Shown piece after piece: positions 8,054 through 16,689 of a stretch of DNA of 64,000 nucleotides. The notes beneath the pieces are model-generated. The model saw only the letters and a list, made by a program, of their open reading frames with translations. It was not told the origin of the DNA and did no database searches. Position numbers and translations under genes: made by a program. Every line of letters starts with the position of its first letter. Within the stretch, counting starts at the first letter, position 1. Source of the stretch: Olsenella_K sp036454645 (GTDB lineage: Bacteria > Actinomycetota > Coriobacteriia > Coriobacteriales > Atopobiaceae); NCBI GenBank assembly GCA_036454645.1, contig JAZHSQ010000006.1, positions 10,085 through 74,084 of the forward strand, in the 5' to 3' direction.

Positions 8054-8098
8054 GAACCTCTGTTCGCGTAGTGTAGCACCGAACAGGTGTCCGTACAA
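8054..8098 (-). promoter_or_regulatory. Promoter with two LexA/SOS-like boxes
   Basis: On the minus strand, TTGTAC (8098-8093), a 17-bp spacer and TACACT (8075-8070) form a good promoter for the radical SAM/DUF4130 unit. Two sites resembling Gram-positive LexA boxes overlap it. One is CGAACAGGTGTCCG (8080-8093) in the spacer, one mismatch from CGAAC-N4-GTTCG. The other is AGAACCTCTGTTCG (8053-8066), a perfect GAAC-N4-GTTC core just downstream of the start. This arrangement predicts repression by LexA and induction by DNA damage. LexA itself is not in the window. Confidence 0.6.
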
Positions 8099-8124
8099 GG
8101 ATGGCGCGGGGAGGCCTGGGGACG

Positions 8125-8166
8125 CCTAAGCGAAGGGGGCGCCCCGCCTGTCGGCGGGACGCCCCC
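8125..8166 (-). terminator. Terminator of rnpB
   Basis: A 14-bp stem (8135-8148 with 8153-8166, loop of four) that is fully paired, with one G-U, only when read on the minus strand. It is followed by TTCGCTT. It lies just past the RNase P RNA 3' end. Confidence 0.75.
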
Positions 8167-8177
8167 AGTCGGGCGAG

Positions 8178-8546
8178 GTGCGAGGCGGGCCTATGAGCCG
8201 GGTTCTGTCGCGGACGACCATTTATCTACTGACGCCGTTGCCGACGCCCTCTAGCGCGCAACCCGAGCGCGGGGCGGGCCACCCCATGGCGCTCCTATTT
8301 GCGTTTGCTCCGGAAGGGGCTTGCCAAGCCGCCGTGTCGCCACGACGCTGGTGGTCTCTTGCACCACCGTTTCAGCTTTTCCCTCACCCGCTCGCGCGGG
8401 CAGCGGGAGTCTTCTTTTCTGCGGCGCTTTCCGTCGGGTTACCCCGCCTGGCCGTTAGCCAGCTTCCTGCCCTGTGGAGCCCGGACTTTCCTCATGGCGG
8501 ACCGGTCTCCCGGTCGGCCCCGCGGTCGTCTGGCCCACCTCGCGCG
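8178..8546 (-). ncRNA. rnpB: RNase P RNA
   Basis: Catalytic RNA of ribonuclease P, which matures tRNA 5' ends. Read on the minus strand, the 5' part carries the conserved block GAGGAAAGTCCGGGCTCC. The 3' part carries ACAGAACCCGGCTCATAGG (the P4 partner and the tRNA-CCA-binding region). The terminal helix P1 is visible as GCGAGGTGGGCC (from 8543) pairing with GGCCCGCCTCGC (ending 8180), which sets the ends to within a few bases. A TACAAT -10 element (8556-8551) lies upstream with a poor -35. Length near 365 nt fits bacterial type A. Confidence 0.95.
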
Positions 8547-8653
8547 GGGTATTGTAGCACACCCCGCCTGCGCGACAGCCGGGCGGCGCTGGTGTAGGGT
8601 GGAGGGTGTCGCGCCGGGGGCGCAGGGGACGGACCTGGGGAGGGGATGGGAGC

Positions 8654-9292
8654 GTGCGGGAATCCTACGAGACGATAGCGGCCGACGCGCGGCCGGAGGG
8701 CGAGGTCGAGGACCGCAAGAGCCGCTTCATAGCCCAGCTCGCGCACGTGGGCTCCGAGCGGGAGGCGCGCGCGTTCGTCGACGCCGTGCGCGCCAGGCAC
8801 CACGACGCCCGGCACAACGTCCCCGCCTGGGTCCTCGCGGACGGGCGCGAGAAGCGCTCGGACGACGGCGAGCCCCAGGGCACGGCGGGCCAGCCGACCC
8901 TCGACGTCCTGCGCGGCGCGGGCCTCAAGGACGTCTGCTGCGTGACGACCCGCTACTTCGGCGGGACGCTCCTGGGGCCGGGCGGCCTCGTGCGCGCCTA
9001 CACCGCCGCCGCCCAGGCCGCCGTGGCGAGCGCCCGCGAGGCGGGCCAGGTCGTGACCATGACCCTCGTCACCAGGGTCACCTGCTCCGTGCCCTACGGC
9101 GCCTACGAGCGCGTGAGGCGCATGGCGGCCGACGCCCACGGGGTGCTCAAGGACACGATCTTCGCCGAGGACGTTCAGCTCACCTGGGTCTTCCCGACGG
9201 GCGACGAGGCCGCCTTCGTGCGCGCGATGGTCGATTACGCCAACGGCGAGGACCTGTGCGTGGTGGGCGAGCCCACCTTCGGTGAGCTCTAG
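8654..9292 (+). CDS. YigZ/IMPACT-family protein
   Basis: YigZ/IMPACT family protein, about 212 residues. The N-terminal UPF0029 domain has the signature EDRKSRFIAQLAHV ... ARHHDARHNVPAWVL, then DDGEPQGTAGQPTLDVLRG and TTRYFGGTLLGPGGLVRAY. The C-terminal domain (about 140-212) has an EF-G domain IV-like fold in relatives. Family members are tied to translation control, and some were named as proline dipeptidase, but no reaction is firmly established. GTG at 8654 is chosen because a strong GGGGAGGGGATGGGA precedes it and the homology begins there; the longer ATG reading is unlike the family. Confidence 0.88.
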   Translation: MRESYETIAADARPEGEVEDRKSRFIAQLAHVGSEREARAFVDAVRARHHDARHNVPAWVLADGREKRSDDGEPQGTAGQPTLDVLRGAGLKDVCCVTTRYFGGTLLGPGGLVRAYTAAAQAAVASAREAGQVVTMTLVTRVTCSVPYGAYERVRRMAADAHGVLKDTIFAEDVQLTWVFPTGDEAAFVRAMVDYANGEDLCVVGEPTFGEL

Positions 9293-9376
9293 GGCCCGCC
9301 CCCTGGGGCACGCGGGCGCGGCCTGCGGTATCATCACGGGGTCATGGCGACGGAGCGAGACGAGGGGTGCCGGGAC

Positions 9377-10016
<640 letters not shown>

Positions 10017-10036
10017 CTCCCGTCGGCCTAGCAGCG

Positions 10037-10067
10037 GCGCCCGGGCGGGCATGGCCTGCCCGGGCGC
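10037..10067. terminator. GC-rich hairpin between convergent EIIA and pepC genes
   Basis: A 14-bp stem (10037-10050 with 10054-10067; left arm GCGCCCGGGCGGGC) that is fully paired on the plus strand with one G-U. There is no U-tract. It lies between two convergent genes, so it may end either transcript. Confidence 0.5.
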
Positions 10068-10115
10068 TGGGCGCCGCGCCCGGCGGCGAGGCCTGGCGCG
10101 GCGGCAGGGCCTGGC

Positions 10116-11564
10116 CTAGCGCTGGGGCGGCAGGGCGCAGCAGACGCCCTCCCAGGGCATGGCGTCGACCACGGGGCCCTCGTCCCAGAGTCGCAGCAGC
10201 CCGTCGGGCACGAACTCGCGCCTCACCACCACGCCGCCGCCGTACAGCCTGTACCAGTCGGCGCTCATGATGAGGTAGCCGTCCTCGGTCACGCGGTCGC
10301 CCCAGCTGTTCTCGATGCGCCAGGCCTTGGGGCGGCCGTCGGCGCCGAGCTCCACGCCCTGGAAGACCATGGCGTGGGTCATGGACGTCTCGCGCGCGTC
10401 GTACATGGCGGCGCGGTCCATCCCGAGCTCCACGTCGAGGAGCCCCTCGTAGTCCATCGTGTCGGTGGCGAGGATGCCGGGCAGGTCGTCGACGTAGCGC
10501 GGGAAGTCCTGCATCACGTCGGAGCACATCTGGCACGGCACGCCCGCCTTGAGGGAGGCCACGGCCGCGTCCTCGAGGACCTCGTGCTCCACGTTCAGGA
10601 ACCTCTGCGGCCTGCCGCCGCGCACGGTGTCCCACAGGCCCACGTGGTAGGTGCGCCCGAAGGGCCTGCCCTCGCCGGGGATGGAGACGAGCTCCACGTA
10701 GTCGTCCGGGTCGAAGGGCACGTAGCGCTCGACGAAGGCCCTGGGCGTGAGGCCCTCGTCCCTCAGGACGAGCTGGCGCGTGGGCTTGCCGTCCTTGTCG
10801 GTCGCCTGCGGCACCTGCTCGCTCAGGAGCCCCTCCGGGACCTTGGCGTGCTCGCCCACGGGCATCTCCAGGTCGAAGGTCCGGGGAGGCTCGCCGAGGC
10901 AGATCGCGAGGGTGCGGTAGACGCCCTCGAGGAGCTCGGCCTTCCGGGCGCGCAGCTCGTCCTCGCCGGCGCCCCCGGCCGCGAGCGACCTCAGGACGTG
11001 GACGTCCCTGTGCAGCAGCCTCGAGAGGACGCGGTCCATCTGCTCGGAGTCCTGGGAGCAGGCGGTCTCGGGCATCGCCGACTTGGGCACGAGGCCCCAC
11101 TTGCGCACCAGGTTGGTCGCCATCGTCCAGTAGCCGCCGTCGGAGACGCCCCAGTCGAGCGCGAAGTCCAGCTCGCGGTCGTCCCAGGGCGCATGTGCCA
11201 GCCTGATGGCGTTCTCGAGGAGCGCGTTGGACTTCTCGAGCTTGTCGTAGAACATGCCGAACGCCTGCGAGAACTCGAAGGTGTCGACGTCCAGGAGCTC
11301 CATGGTCCCCTGCCTGAGCACGTTGAAGGTCGAGAACATCCAGCAGCGGCCGCTATGGCGCTGGTTGGTGATCTTGCCGACCTTGGGCACCCTCACGCCG
11401 TAGGTGTCCGTGTAGGTGCGCAGCGCGGAGATGTCGCGCGCCGCCTTCATGAGGTTGGAGCTCGTGACCGCGTTGCGCGCGATCCTGTTGGCCCTGCTCG
11501 CCAGAAACTCGTCGTGCTGCCTGTCGGCCCAGTCCGTGCCGACGAGGCGCCTGTCCTCGTCCAT
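10116..11564 (-). CDS. pepC: C1-family aminopeptidase C (bleomycin-hydrolase type), copy 1
   Basis: Papain-fold cysteine aminopeptidase of the PepC/bleomycin hydrolase family, 482 residues, normally a cytoplasmic hexamer that trims N-terminal residues from peptides. The active site is complete: oxyanion Gln and nucleophile Cys74 in NQRHSGRCWMFS, His in MTHAMVF and Asn in ENSWG. It starts MDEDRRLVG behind GGAGGGAGCGAGG. It lies 107 bp downstream of a second, diverged PepC on the same strand. Together with the peptide transporters and Xaa-Pro peptidase elsewhere in the window, it suggests peptide use as nutrient. Confidence 0.95.
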   Translation of the reverse strand: MDEDRRLVGTDWADRQHDEFLASRANRIARNAVTSSNLMKAARDISALRTYTDTYGVRVPKVGKITNQRHSGRCWMFSTFNVLRQGTMELLDVDTFEFSQAFGMFYDKLEKSNALLENAIRLAHAPWDDRELDFALDWGVSDGGYWTMATNLVRKWGLVPKSAMPETACSQDSEQMDRVLSRLLHRDVHVLRSLAAGGAGEDELRARKAELLEGVYRTLAICLGEPPRTFDLEMPVGEHAKVPEGLLSEQVPQATDKDGKPTRQLVLRDEGLTPRAFVERYVPFDPDDYVELVSIPGEGRPFGRTYHVGLWDTVRGGRPQRFLNVEHEVLEDAAVASLKAGVPCQMCSDVMQDFPRYVDDLPGILATDTMDYEGLLDVELGMDRAAMYDARETSMTHAMVFQGVELGADGRPKAWRIENSWGDRVTEDGYLIMSADWYRLYGGGVVVRREFVPDGLLRLWDEGPVVDAMPWEGVCCALPPQR

Positions 11565-11671
11565 CCTCGCTCCCTCCGCCGGGGCCCGCCCCGGCCGATC
11601 GCATCCAAGCCGCCCGTTCCGGCGGCGTCCTCGGACGCCCGCGCGCGGGCGTCCGCCCTGCCGCGCGGCGC

Positions 11672-13030
11672 CTAGCGGAGAAGCGCCAGCGAGCCCATGG
11701 GGTCCCAGGGCTCGAGCACCCTCGGCTCCTCGGTCTCAAAGGTGTGCCGCTGCTCCTCGCTGAGGTAACTCTTGTCGACGACCACCTGGTAGACGTACTC
11801 GTCGAACCACGCGTCGGACATCGTGTCGAAGCCGTCGCGCCCGTGGTCCTTGCCCCAGCTGTTCTCGACCTTCCAGAGGGTCGGCTCGCCGGACTCGTCG
11901 AGGTCGACGCCCTCGAGCACCATGGCGTGGGTCATCAGCGACTCGCCGTAGTCGAGGCGGGAGGCCTTGTCGAAGCCGGACTCCACGCGGAAGCCGAGCA
12001 GGCCGTCCACGTCGAGCGCGGCGGTGTCCATGATGCCCTCGGAGGAGAGGTAGCTCTGCGCCACGTCGCAGCCGAACCAGACGGGCAGGCCGTCCCTGAG
12101 CTGCGCGATCGCTGCGCGCTTGAGCTCTTGGGGCTCGAGGTTGAGGTAGCGCACGCCGCCGGCCTCCACAACGTTGCCCAGCCGGCTCACCGTGTAGGTG
12201 TGCCCGAAGGGCTTGTCCTCGGTGGGGGCGCTGATGAGGGAGACGTAGTCGTCGAGGTCCATGCCCACGGCCTCGGAGAAGAACTCCTGCGGCGTGAAGG
12301 TGCCGGAGAGCGCGAGCTTGTCGTCCTTGTCGCGCAGGCGCACCGAGAAGCTCCGGGGCGGCTCGCCGAGGCAGGTCACGAGCAGGCGGTAGACGTTGCC
12401 CATCGCCTCGGCCTTGAGCTGGCGCAGCCCCTCCTCGGAGCCGCCGCGGGCGCGCGAGTCGCGCAGGCGCTTGGCGGAGGCGCGCAGGTAGCGGGTGAGG
12501 TAGCTGTCGAGCTCGGCGGTGTTCTCGGAGCAGGCGGTCTCGGGCATGGCCTCCTTGGGCACGACGCCGTACTTGCGCACGAGGGCGCGGAACATGTCCC
12601 ACTGGCCGCCGTCGCCGACGGGGTCCTGGAGCAGGTAGCTCACGAGCCGGCCGTGCAGGGGCTCGTCGGCCGTGTCGATCACGTTCTCGAGGAACCAGTT
12701 GCTCTTCTCGAGCTTGTCGTAGAAGAGCGGGTAGGCCTGAGAGAGCTCGAAGGTCTTGAGGTTGTACTTCTTGATGGTGCGGAAGCGCATCGTGTTGAGG
12801 CTGGCGAACATCCAGCAGCGCCCGGAGCGCTTCTGGTCGCAGCGGTCGCCCTGCGCGACCTCGACGTCGAAGGTGAGCGGGTTGGCCGCCACGCCCTCGG
12901 GGACGCGGGCGGCCTTGCGGAGGCCGACCGACGTGACGGCGTTCTTGGCGACGACGTTGGCGCGCTCGGAGCGGAAGTCCGCGCGGGCCTGCGCGAGGTC
13001 CTCCGCGGTGATCATGGTGTGCGTGTCCAT
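11672..13030 (-). CDS. C1-family aminopeptidase C, copy 2
   Basis: Second PepC/bleomycin-hydrolase-type aminopeptidase, 452 residues, clearly paralogous to the downstream gene but well diverged. The catalytic residues are intact: Cys72 in DQKRSGRCWMFA, His in LMTHAMVLEG and Asn in VENSWG. The ATG at 13030 is preferred over the adjacent in-frame GTG because it gives normal spacing to AAGGAG. The C-terminal arm, which in the family projects into the active site and gives exopeptidase behaviour, ends LEPWDPMGSLALLR here but CCALPPQR in copy 1. This could change substrate choice. It is probably co-transcribed with copy 1. Confidence 0.94.
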   Translation of the reverse strand: MDTHTMITAEDLAQARADFRSERANVVAKNAVTSVGLRKAARVPEGVAANPLTFDVEVAQGDRCDQKRSGRCWMFASLNTMRFRTIKKYNLKTFELSQAYPLFYDKLEKSNWFLENVIDTADEPLHGRLVSYLLQDPVGDGGQWDMFRALVRKYGVVPKEAMPETACSENTAELDSYLTRYLRASAKRLRDSRARGGSEEGLRQLKAEAMGNVYRLLVTCLGEPPRSFSVRLRDKDDKLALSGTFTPQEFFSEAVGMDLDDYVSLISAPTEDKPFGHTYTVSRLGNVVEAGGVRYLNLEPQELKRAAIAQLRDGLPVWFGCDVAQSYLSSEGIMDTAALDVDGLLGFRVESGFDKASRLDYGESLMTHAMVLEGVDLDESGEPTLWKVENSWGKDHGRDGFDTMSDAWFDEYVYQVVVDKSYLSEEQRHTFETEEPRVLEPWDPMGSLALLR

Positions 13031-13269
13031 CACATCTCCTTGTGGTTGTCCAGTCCGGCGGCGCCCGCCCGGGCGCGTCGCCCGGGCGGCGCGCGCCCTG
13101 CATAAAGTGAGTCTAGCACGGGACCGGCGGGGGCACGGGAGCTGCGCGGGCCCCGCGCGGGGAGGCGCGCCCGGTGGGGCGGTATACTTGCATCCGGTAT
13201 GTGACGTGGTCGGACGCGCGGCGCCGGCGGGCGGGGGCGCCCGGGCGCGCGCAGGCGATTGGGGGTCCC

Positions 13270-14673
13270 ATGGGCGCGGAGGCGTTGGCTCGGCCGGACG
13301 AGCTCGCGGCGGCCTGCCCCGCGTACGCCCTCAGGGTCGTGCGCGCCCTCGAGTCGGCGGGCTGGGAGGCCTGGGTCGTCGGTGGGTGGGTGCGCGACGC
13401 CCTGAGGGGCGTGCGCGGGCACGACGTGGACGTGACGACCTCCGCCCCCTGGCGGGAGGCCGAGCGCGTCCTTCGCGCCGCCGGCATCGAGGTGCACGAG
13501 ACGGGCACGCGCCACGGCACCGTCACGGCGGTCGTGGACGGCAGGCCCGTCGAGACGACCACCTACCGGGTGGAGGGTTCCTACACGGACCACCGCCACC
13601 CCGACGAGGTGCGCTTCGTGACCGACGTGCGCGAGGACCTCGCGCGGCGCGACTTCACGATGAACGCGATGGCCTGGCACCCCGACCGGGGCCTCCTGGA
13701 CCCCTTCGGCGGCGCCGACGACCTCCTCGCGCGCACGGTGCGCGCCGTCGGCGACCCCGCGCGCCGCTTCGACGAGGACGCCCTACGCGTGCTCCGGGCG
13801 GTGCGCTTCGCCGCCAGGATGGGCTTCTCGATCGAGCCGGCGACCCAGCGGGCGCTGGTCGCGAGCGCGGGCGGGCTGGCGGGCATCGCGCAGGAGAGGA
13901 TCGGCCAGGAGCTGGACGGCATCGTGCGCTCGGGGCGCGCGGGCTGGGCGCTCCTGGAGGAGCCCGAGGTCATGTGCGCCGCCGTCCCCGAGCTCCAGGA
14001 CAGCTGGGGGTTCGACCAGAACAGCCCCTTCCACGTCTACGACGTGCTCGAGCACACCGCTCACGTCTGCCGCGCGTGCGAGGCCTTCACCGCCGGCCTC
14101 GCGAGCCCGCAGCTCCGGTGGGCGGCGCTGCTGCACGACGTCGCCAAGCCGGCAACCTACAGCGAGGACGTGACCGGCCGCGGGCACTTCTTCGGCCACC
14201 CGAAGGCGGGGGCGCGGATGAGCGCGCAGATCCTGCGCCGCCTCGCCATCCCCGGGGAGGTCGCCGTGCCCGCCACGCTCCTGGTGCGCTACCACGACCA
14301 CGTGGTCCTGCCCACGAGGCGCTCGATGCTCAGGACCCTGCAGAAGTTCACCCACGCCTGCCCCGGCAGGGAGGTGCCGCTCACCTACGACCTTCTCGAC
14401 CTCAAGAGGGCGGACGCGGTCTCCAAGTCGCCGAGGGTGGCGGGCTACGCCCACGAGCTCGACGAGATGGGGGTCGTGCTGAGGCGCGCGCTCGCCTCGG
14501 GCGCCGCCTTCAAGGTGAGCCAGCTCAAGGTGGACGGCGCGGACGTGATGCGGCTGCGGGGCATCCCGGCCGGCCCCGGCGTGGGCATGGTGCTCGAGTC
14601 GCTCGTGACCTGCGTGGTGGACGGCGACGTGCCCAACGAGCGCGAGGCCCAGCTCAGGTGGCTCGAGCTCTAG
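13270..14673 (+). CDS. cca: CCA-adding tRNA nucleotidyltransferase
   Basis: Class II polymerase-beta-type nucleotidyltransferase of about 467 residues that adds or repairs the 3' CCA of tRNAs without a template. The N-terminal catalytic motif is VVGGWVRDALRG followed by the metal-binding DVDVTTSA, then RRDFTMNAMAW and the RRFDEDALRVLRAVRFAARMGF block. The C-terminal half has an HD phosphohydrolase-type motif (LLHDVAKP, later RYHDH). ATG at 13270 is used. A TATACT -10 at 13191-13196 places the transcript start downstream of an alternative start at 13174. Two of the three tRNAs just downstream already encode CCA, so here it may serve mainly in repair. Confidence 0.95.
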   Translation: MGAEALARPDELAAACPAYALRVVRALESAGWEAWVVGGWVRDALRGVRGHDVDVTTSAPWREAERVLRAAGIEVHETGTRHGTVTAVVDGRPVETTTYRVEGSYTDHRHPDEVRFVTDVREDLARRDFTMNAMAWHPDRGLLDPFGGADDLLARTVRAVGDPARRFDEDALRVLRAVRFAARMGFSIEPATQRALVASAGGLAGIAQERIGQELDGIVRSGRAGWALLEEPEVMCAAVPELQDSWGFDQNSPFHVYDVLEHTAHVCRACEAFTAGLASPQLRWAALLHDVAKPATYSEDVTGRGHFFGHPKAGARMSAQILRRLAIPGEVAVPATLLVRYHDHVVLPTRRSMLRTLQKFTHACPGREVPLTYDLLDLKRADAVSKSPRVAGYAHELDEMGVVLRRALASGAAFKVSQLKVDGADVMRLRGIPAGPGVGMVLESLVTCVVDGDVPNEREAQLRWLEL

Positions 14674-14893
14674 GCGAGCCGGGGCGCTTCCGCGCACGTC
14701 CCGCCCGCGCCCGCCCGCCCGGGGCGGGCGTCGCCGCCGCCGGGCGCGCCTACTTTGAAGGTTTTGTAGCCGCGGGCGCGCTCCCGCGCACCAGGGTCCA
14801 TAATGCCGGTTATTTGCGTCGCCTCGTGCTGGACGGGCCAGCCCGCCGGGAGGCTACGTGCCGGCGGCGGGGGCAGAGACCTAAGGAGTTCGC

Positions 14894-15133
14894 ATGGCGG
14901 GACTGCACTGTTGCGACTGCGTCTTCTCGAGCATCGAGAAGAGCGCCAAGAACGGCGAGTACTTCGGGACCTGCGCGAAGGGCTACACCCTCACCAACCG
15001 GCACCCGCACGAGTGCGAGCTCGCGAGCTTCGCGCTCGAGGCCGACTCCCTCTTCCCCTCGGTGGACCCCTACGGCAAGCCGTACCTGGGCAAGAGCTGG
15101 GTCTGCCCGTCCTTCAGCAAGCGGGGGGCGTAG
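14894..15133 (+). CDS. Small Cys-rich protein of unknown function
   Basis: 79-residue protein I do not recognise. It has six cysteines arranged as CCDC (6, 7, 10), C27, C41 and C70, so it could bind zinc or an iron-sulfur cluster. The motif CCDCVFSSIEKSAKNGEYFG is followed by CAKGYTLTNRHPHEC. There is no signal peptide or membrane segment. A strong AAGGAG sits six bases before the ATG, codon use matches neighbours, and the reading frame is uninterrupted, so it is very likely real. It stands alone between cca and the tRNA operon. Confidence 0.75.
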   Translation: MAGLHCCDCVFSSIEKSAKNGEYFGTCAKGYTLTNRHPHECELASFALEADSLFPSVDPYGKPYLGKSWVCPSFSKRGA

Positions 15134-15218
15134 GGGGGCGGAGTGACCTCCCGTCCGGGCGCGTCCCTCGTCGTTTCTCCACAAAATCGGGTCCGGCCAA
15201 AATATTTCCGATTTGTGC

Positions 15219-15247
15219 TTGCAAACGTCTGAGCGCTCCTGTAGAGT
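15219..15247 (+). promoter_or_regulatory. Promoter of the tRNA operon
   Basis: TTGCAA (15219-15224), a 17-bp spacer and TAGAGT (15242-15247), about 33 bp before tRNA-Gln. Just upstream, at 15179-15219, lies an AT-rich imperfect inverted repeat with arms CACAAAATCGG and CCGATTTGTG. Confidence 0.65.
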
Positions 15248-15279
15248 ATCTTCTCGCATTGAAGGAAGCGCTGACTCAT

Positions 15280-15353
15280 TGGGCCTTCGTCTAATGGTAG
15301 GACAGCAGATTCTGGTTCTGTCAGTGGGGGTTCGACTCCCTCAGGCCCAGCCA
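15280..15353 (+). tRNA. tRNA-Gln (CTG)
   Basis: Complete cloverleaf: acceptor TGGGCCT/AGGCCCA, D arm GTCT...GGAC, and anticodon stem GCAGA/TCTGT. The loop TTCTGGT gives anticodon CTG. T arm is GGGGG/TTCGACT/CCCTC-like, discriminator G, and CCA is encoded. Confidence 0.95.
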
Positions 15354-15368
15354 TTCTTTCGCGTGCAT

Positions 15369-15445
15369 GGCCCGTTCGTCTAGCGGTTTAGGACGCCGCC
15401 CTCTCAAGGCGGAGATCAGCAGTTCGAATCTGCTACGGGCTACCA
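15369..15445 (+). tRNA. tRNA-Glu (CTC), copy 1
   Basis: Complete cloverleaf with acceptor GGCCCGT/ACGGGCT, anticodon stem CCGCC/GGCGG, loop CTCTCAA giving anticodon CTC, and encoded CCA. Identical in sequence to the copy 114 bp downstream. Confidence 0.95.
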
Positions 15446-15482
15446 TGTTCCACCCGCCCCACCCAGCTGGGGCATCACATAT

Positions 15483-15559
15483 GGCCCGTTCGTCTAGCGG
15501 TTTAGGACGCCGCCCTCTCAAGGCGGAGATCAGCAGTTCGAATCTGCTACGGGCTACCA
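15483..15559 (+). tRNA. tRNA-Glu (CTC), copy 2
   Basis: Identical over all 77 bases to the preceding tRNA-Glu, while the flanks differ. It is followed by an intrinsic terminator. Both decode GAG, the main Glu codon in this GC-rich genome. Confidence 0.95.
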
Positions 15560-15566
15560 AATCCAC

Positions 15567-15603
15567 GGCAGGCCACCGATTCGTTCGGGGCCTGCCTTCT
15601 TGT
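15567..15603 (+). terminator. Terminator of the tRNA operon
   Basis: GGCAGGCC (15567-15574) pairs with GGCCTGCC (15589-15596), followed by TTCTTGT. Confidence 0.8.
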
Positions 15604-15661
15604 GTGCGGCATACTTGGTGCTCGCCGGCCGAGCGGGACGGCGGGGAGTCGAGGGGGAGAG

Positions 15662-16450
15662 ATGCTGGACGCTGAGAGGGTGCGGACGGACGTGGCGGAC
15701 GCCATCGCCGCCTTCGCGCGGCGCTATCGGGAGGGGCGCGGGCTCGCGACCGACTGGGGCCGCCCGCTGGTCGGCTTCGCGGACGCCGACGGCCCCTGCG
15801 TGCGCGACCTGCGGCGTGTCGTCTCGCCCACCCACCACCTGCCGCAGGAGTTCCTCCCCGGCGCGACGGTCGTCGTCTGCTACTTCCTCCCCTTCGCACG
15901 CGCCGTCGAGCGCACGAACCTCGGCGGGGTGGAGCCGTCCGTCGCGTGGGTGGACGCCTACAACGACACCAACCGCATGTTCCCGCTGATAAACGAGGAG
16001 CTCGCCCGCCTCGTAGAGGGGTGGGGGTACCGCGCCGCCTCGCCCTCCGACACCGGGTTCACGGGCGACGGGCGCATCCTGAGCAACTGGTCGCAGCGCC
16101 ACCTAGCCTTCGCCGCGGGGCTCGGCACCTTCGGCCTCAACAACATGCTGATAACCGAGGCGGGCACCTGCGGGAGGCTCTTCTCGCTCGTCTCCGACCT
16201 GCCCGTCGCGCCCGACGCGCCGCTCGAGACGGAGCGCTGCCTCCACAAGCTCGGCCGCGGCTGTGCCCTGTGCGCGAGGCGCTGCCCCGTCGGCGCCCTG
16301 GACGAGCGGGGCGCCTTCGACCGCAGGGCCTGCTACGAGCGGCTCTGCGACTTCGACCGCCGGCTCGGCGCTGACGTGTGCGGCAAGTGCGTGGTCGGCC
16401 TCCCGTGCACCTTCCGCGACCCGAGCGCGCCCGGGGCCGCCTCCGCGTGA
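15662..16450 (+). CDS. QueG-like iron-sulfur protein
   Basis: Soluble 4Fe-4S protein of about 262 residues related to epoxyqueuosine reductase (COG1600 type) but shorter than the roughly 350-380-residue QueG. The N-terminal half resembles the substrate/corrinoid domain (WGRPLVGFADADGP ... ATVVVCYFLPFARAV ... NNMLITEAGTCGRLF). The C-terminal ferredoxin-like part has GCALCARRCPVGAL and CGKCVVGLPC, enough cysteines for two clusters. The ATG at 15662 follows CGAGGGGGAG; the frame remains open upstream into the tRNA terminator, which is not coding. Similar stand-alone proteins are common in anaerobes and their substrate is undefined, so I do not assign queG. Confidence 0.7.
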   Translation: MLDAERVRTDVADAIAAFARRYREGRGLATDWGRPLVGFADADGPCVRDLRRVVSPTHHLPQEFLPGATVVVCYFLPFARAVERTNLGGVEPSVAWVDAYNDTNRMFPLINEELARLVEGWGYRAASPSDTGFTGDGRILSNWSQRHLAFAAGLGTFGLNNMLITEAGTCGRLFSLVSDLPVAPDAPLETERCLHKLGRGCALCARRCPVGALDERGAFDRRACYERLCDFDRRLGADVCGKCVVGLPCTFRDPSAPGAASA

Positions 16451-16689
16451 GACGCCGCCCCTCGCGGCCACCGGCGCGGCCCCCGAGGCCAGCCCTTGTG
16501 GCGGGCGCGTGGAGGGCGTGTGTCGACATTCTGGCGGCTCCGGCCCCGCGCCGGACCCTGCGGCGCGGCCGCTCCCCCTGGCCGATAATGGGTGCCTGCT
16601 ACTTGCCTGTCCCAGACCCGCGCCGCATGCGCGCCGGGTGGGGGCGGGCTCACGTCGCCGCGGCCCGTCCGCGGCAGGAGGGGGTGGCC

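Noticed and set aside
15602..15661. Upstream start for the QueG-like gene at 15602
   Set aside because: That start lies in the tail of the tRNA terminator. The ATG at 15662 has a good ribosome site and fits the family N-terminus better.
16378..16689. Upstream extension of the membrane-anchored protein
   Set aside because: It overlaps the 3' end of the QueG-like gene and encodes Arg/Pro-rich shadow sequence. A strong AGGAGGGGG site precedes the ATG at 16690.
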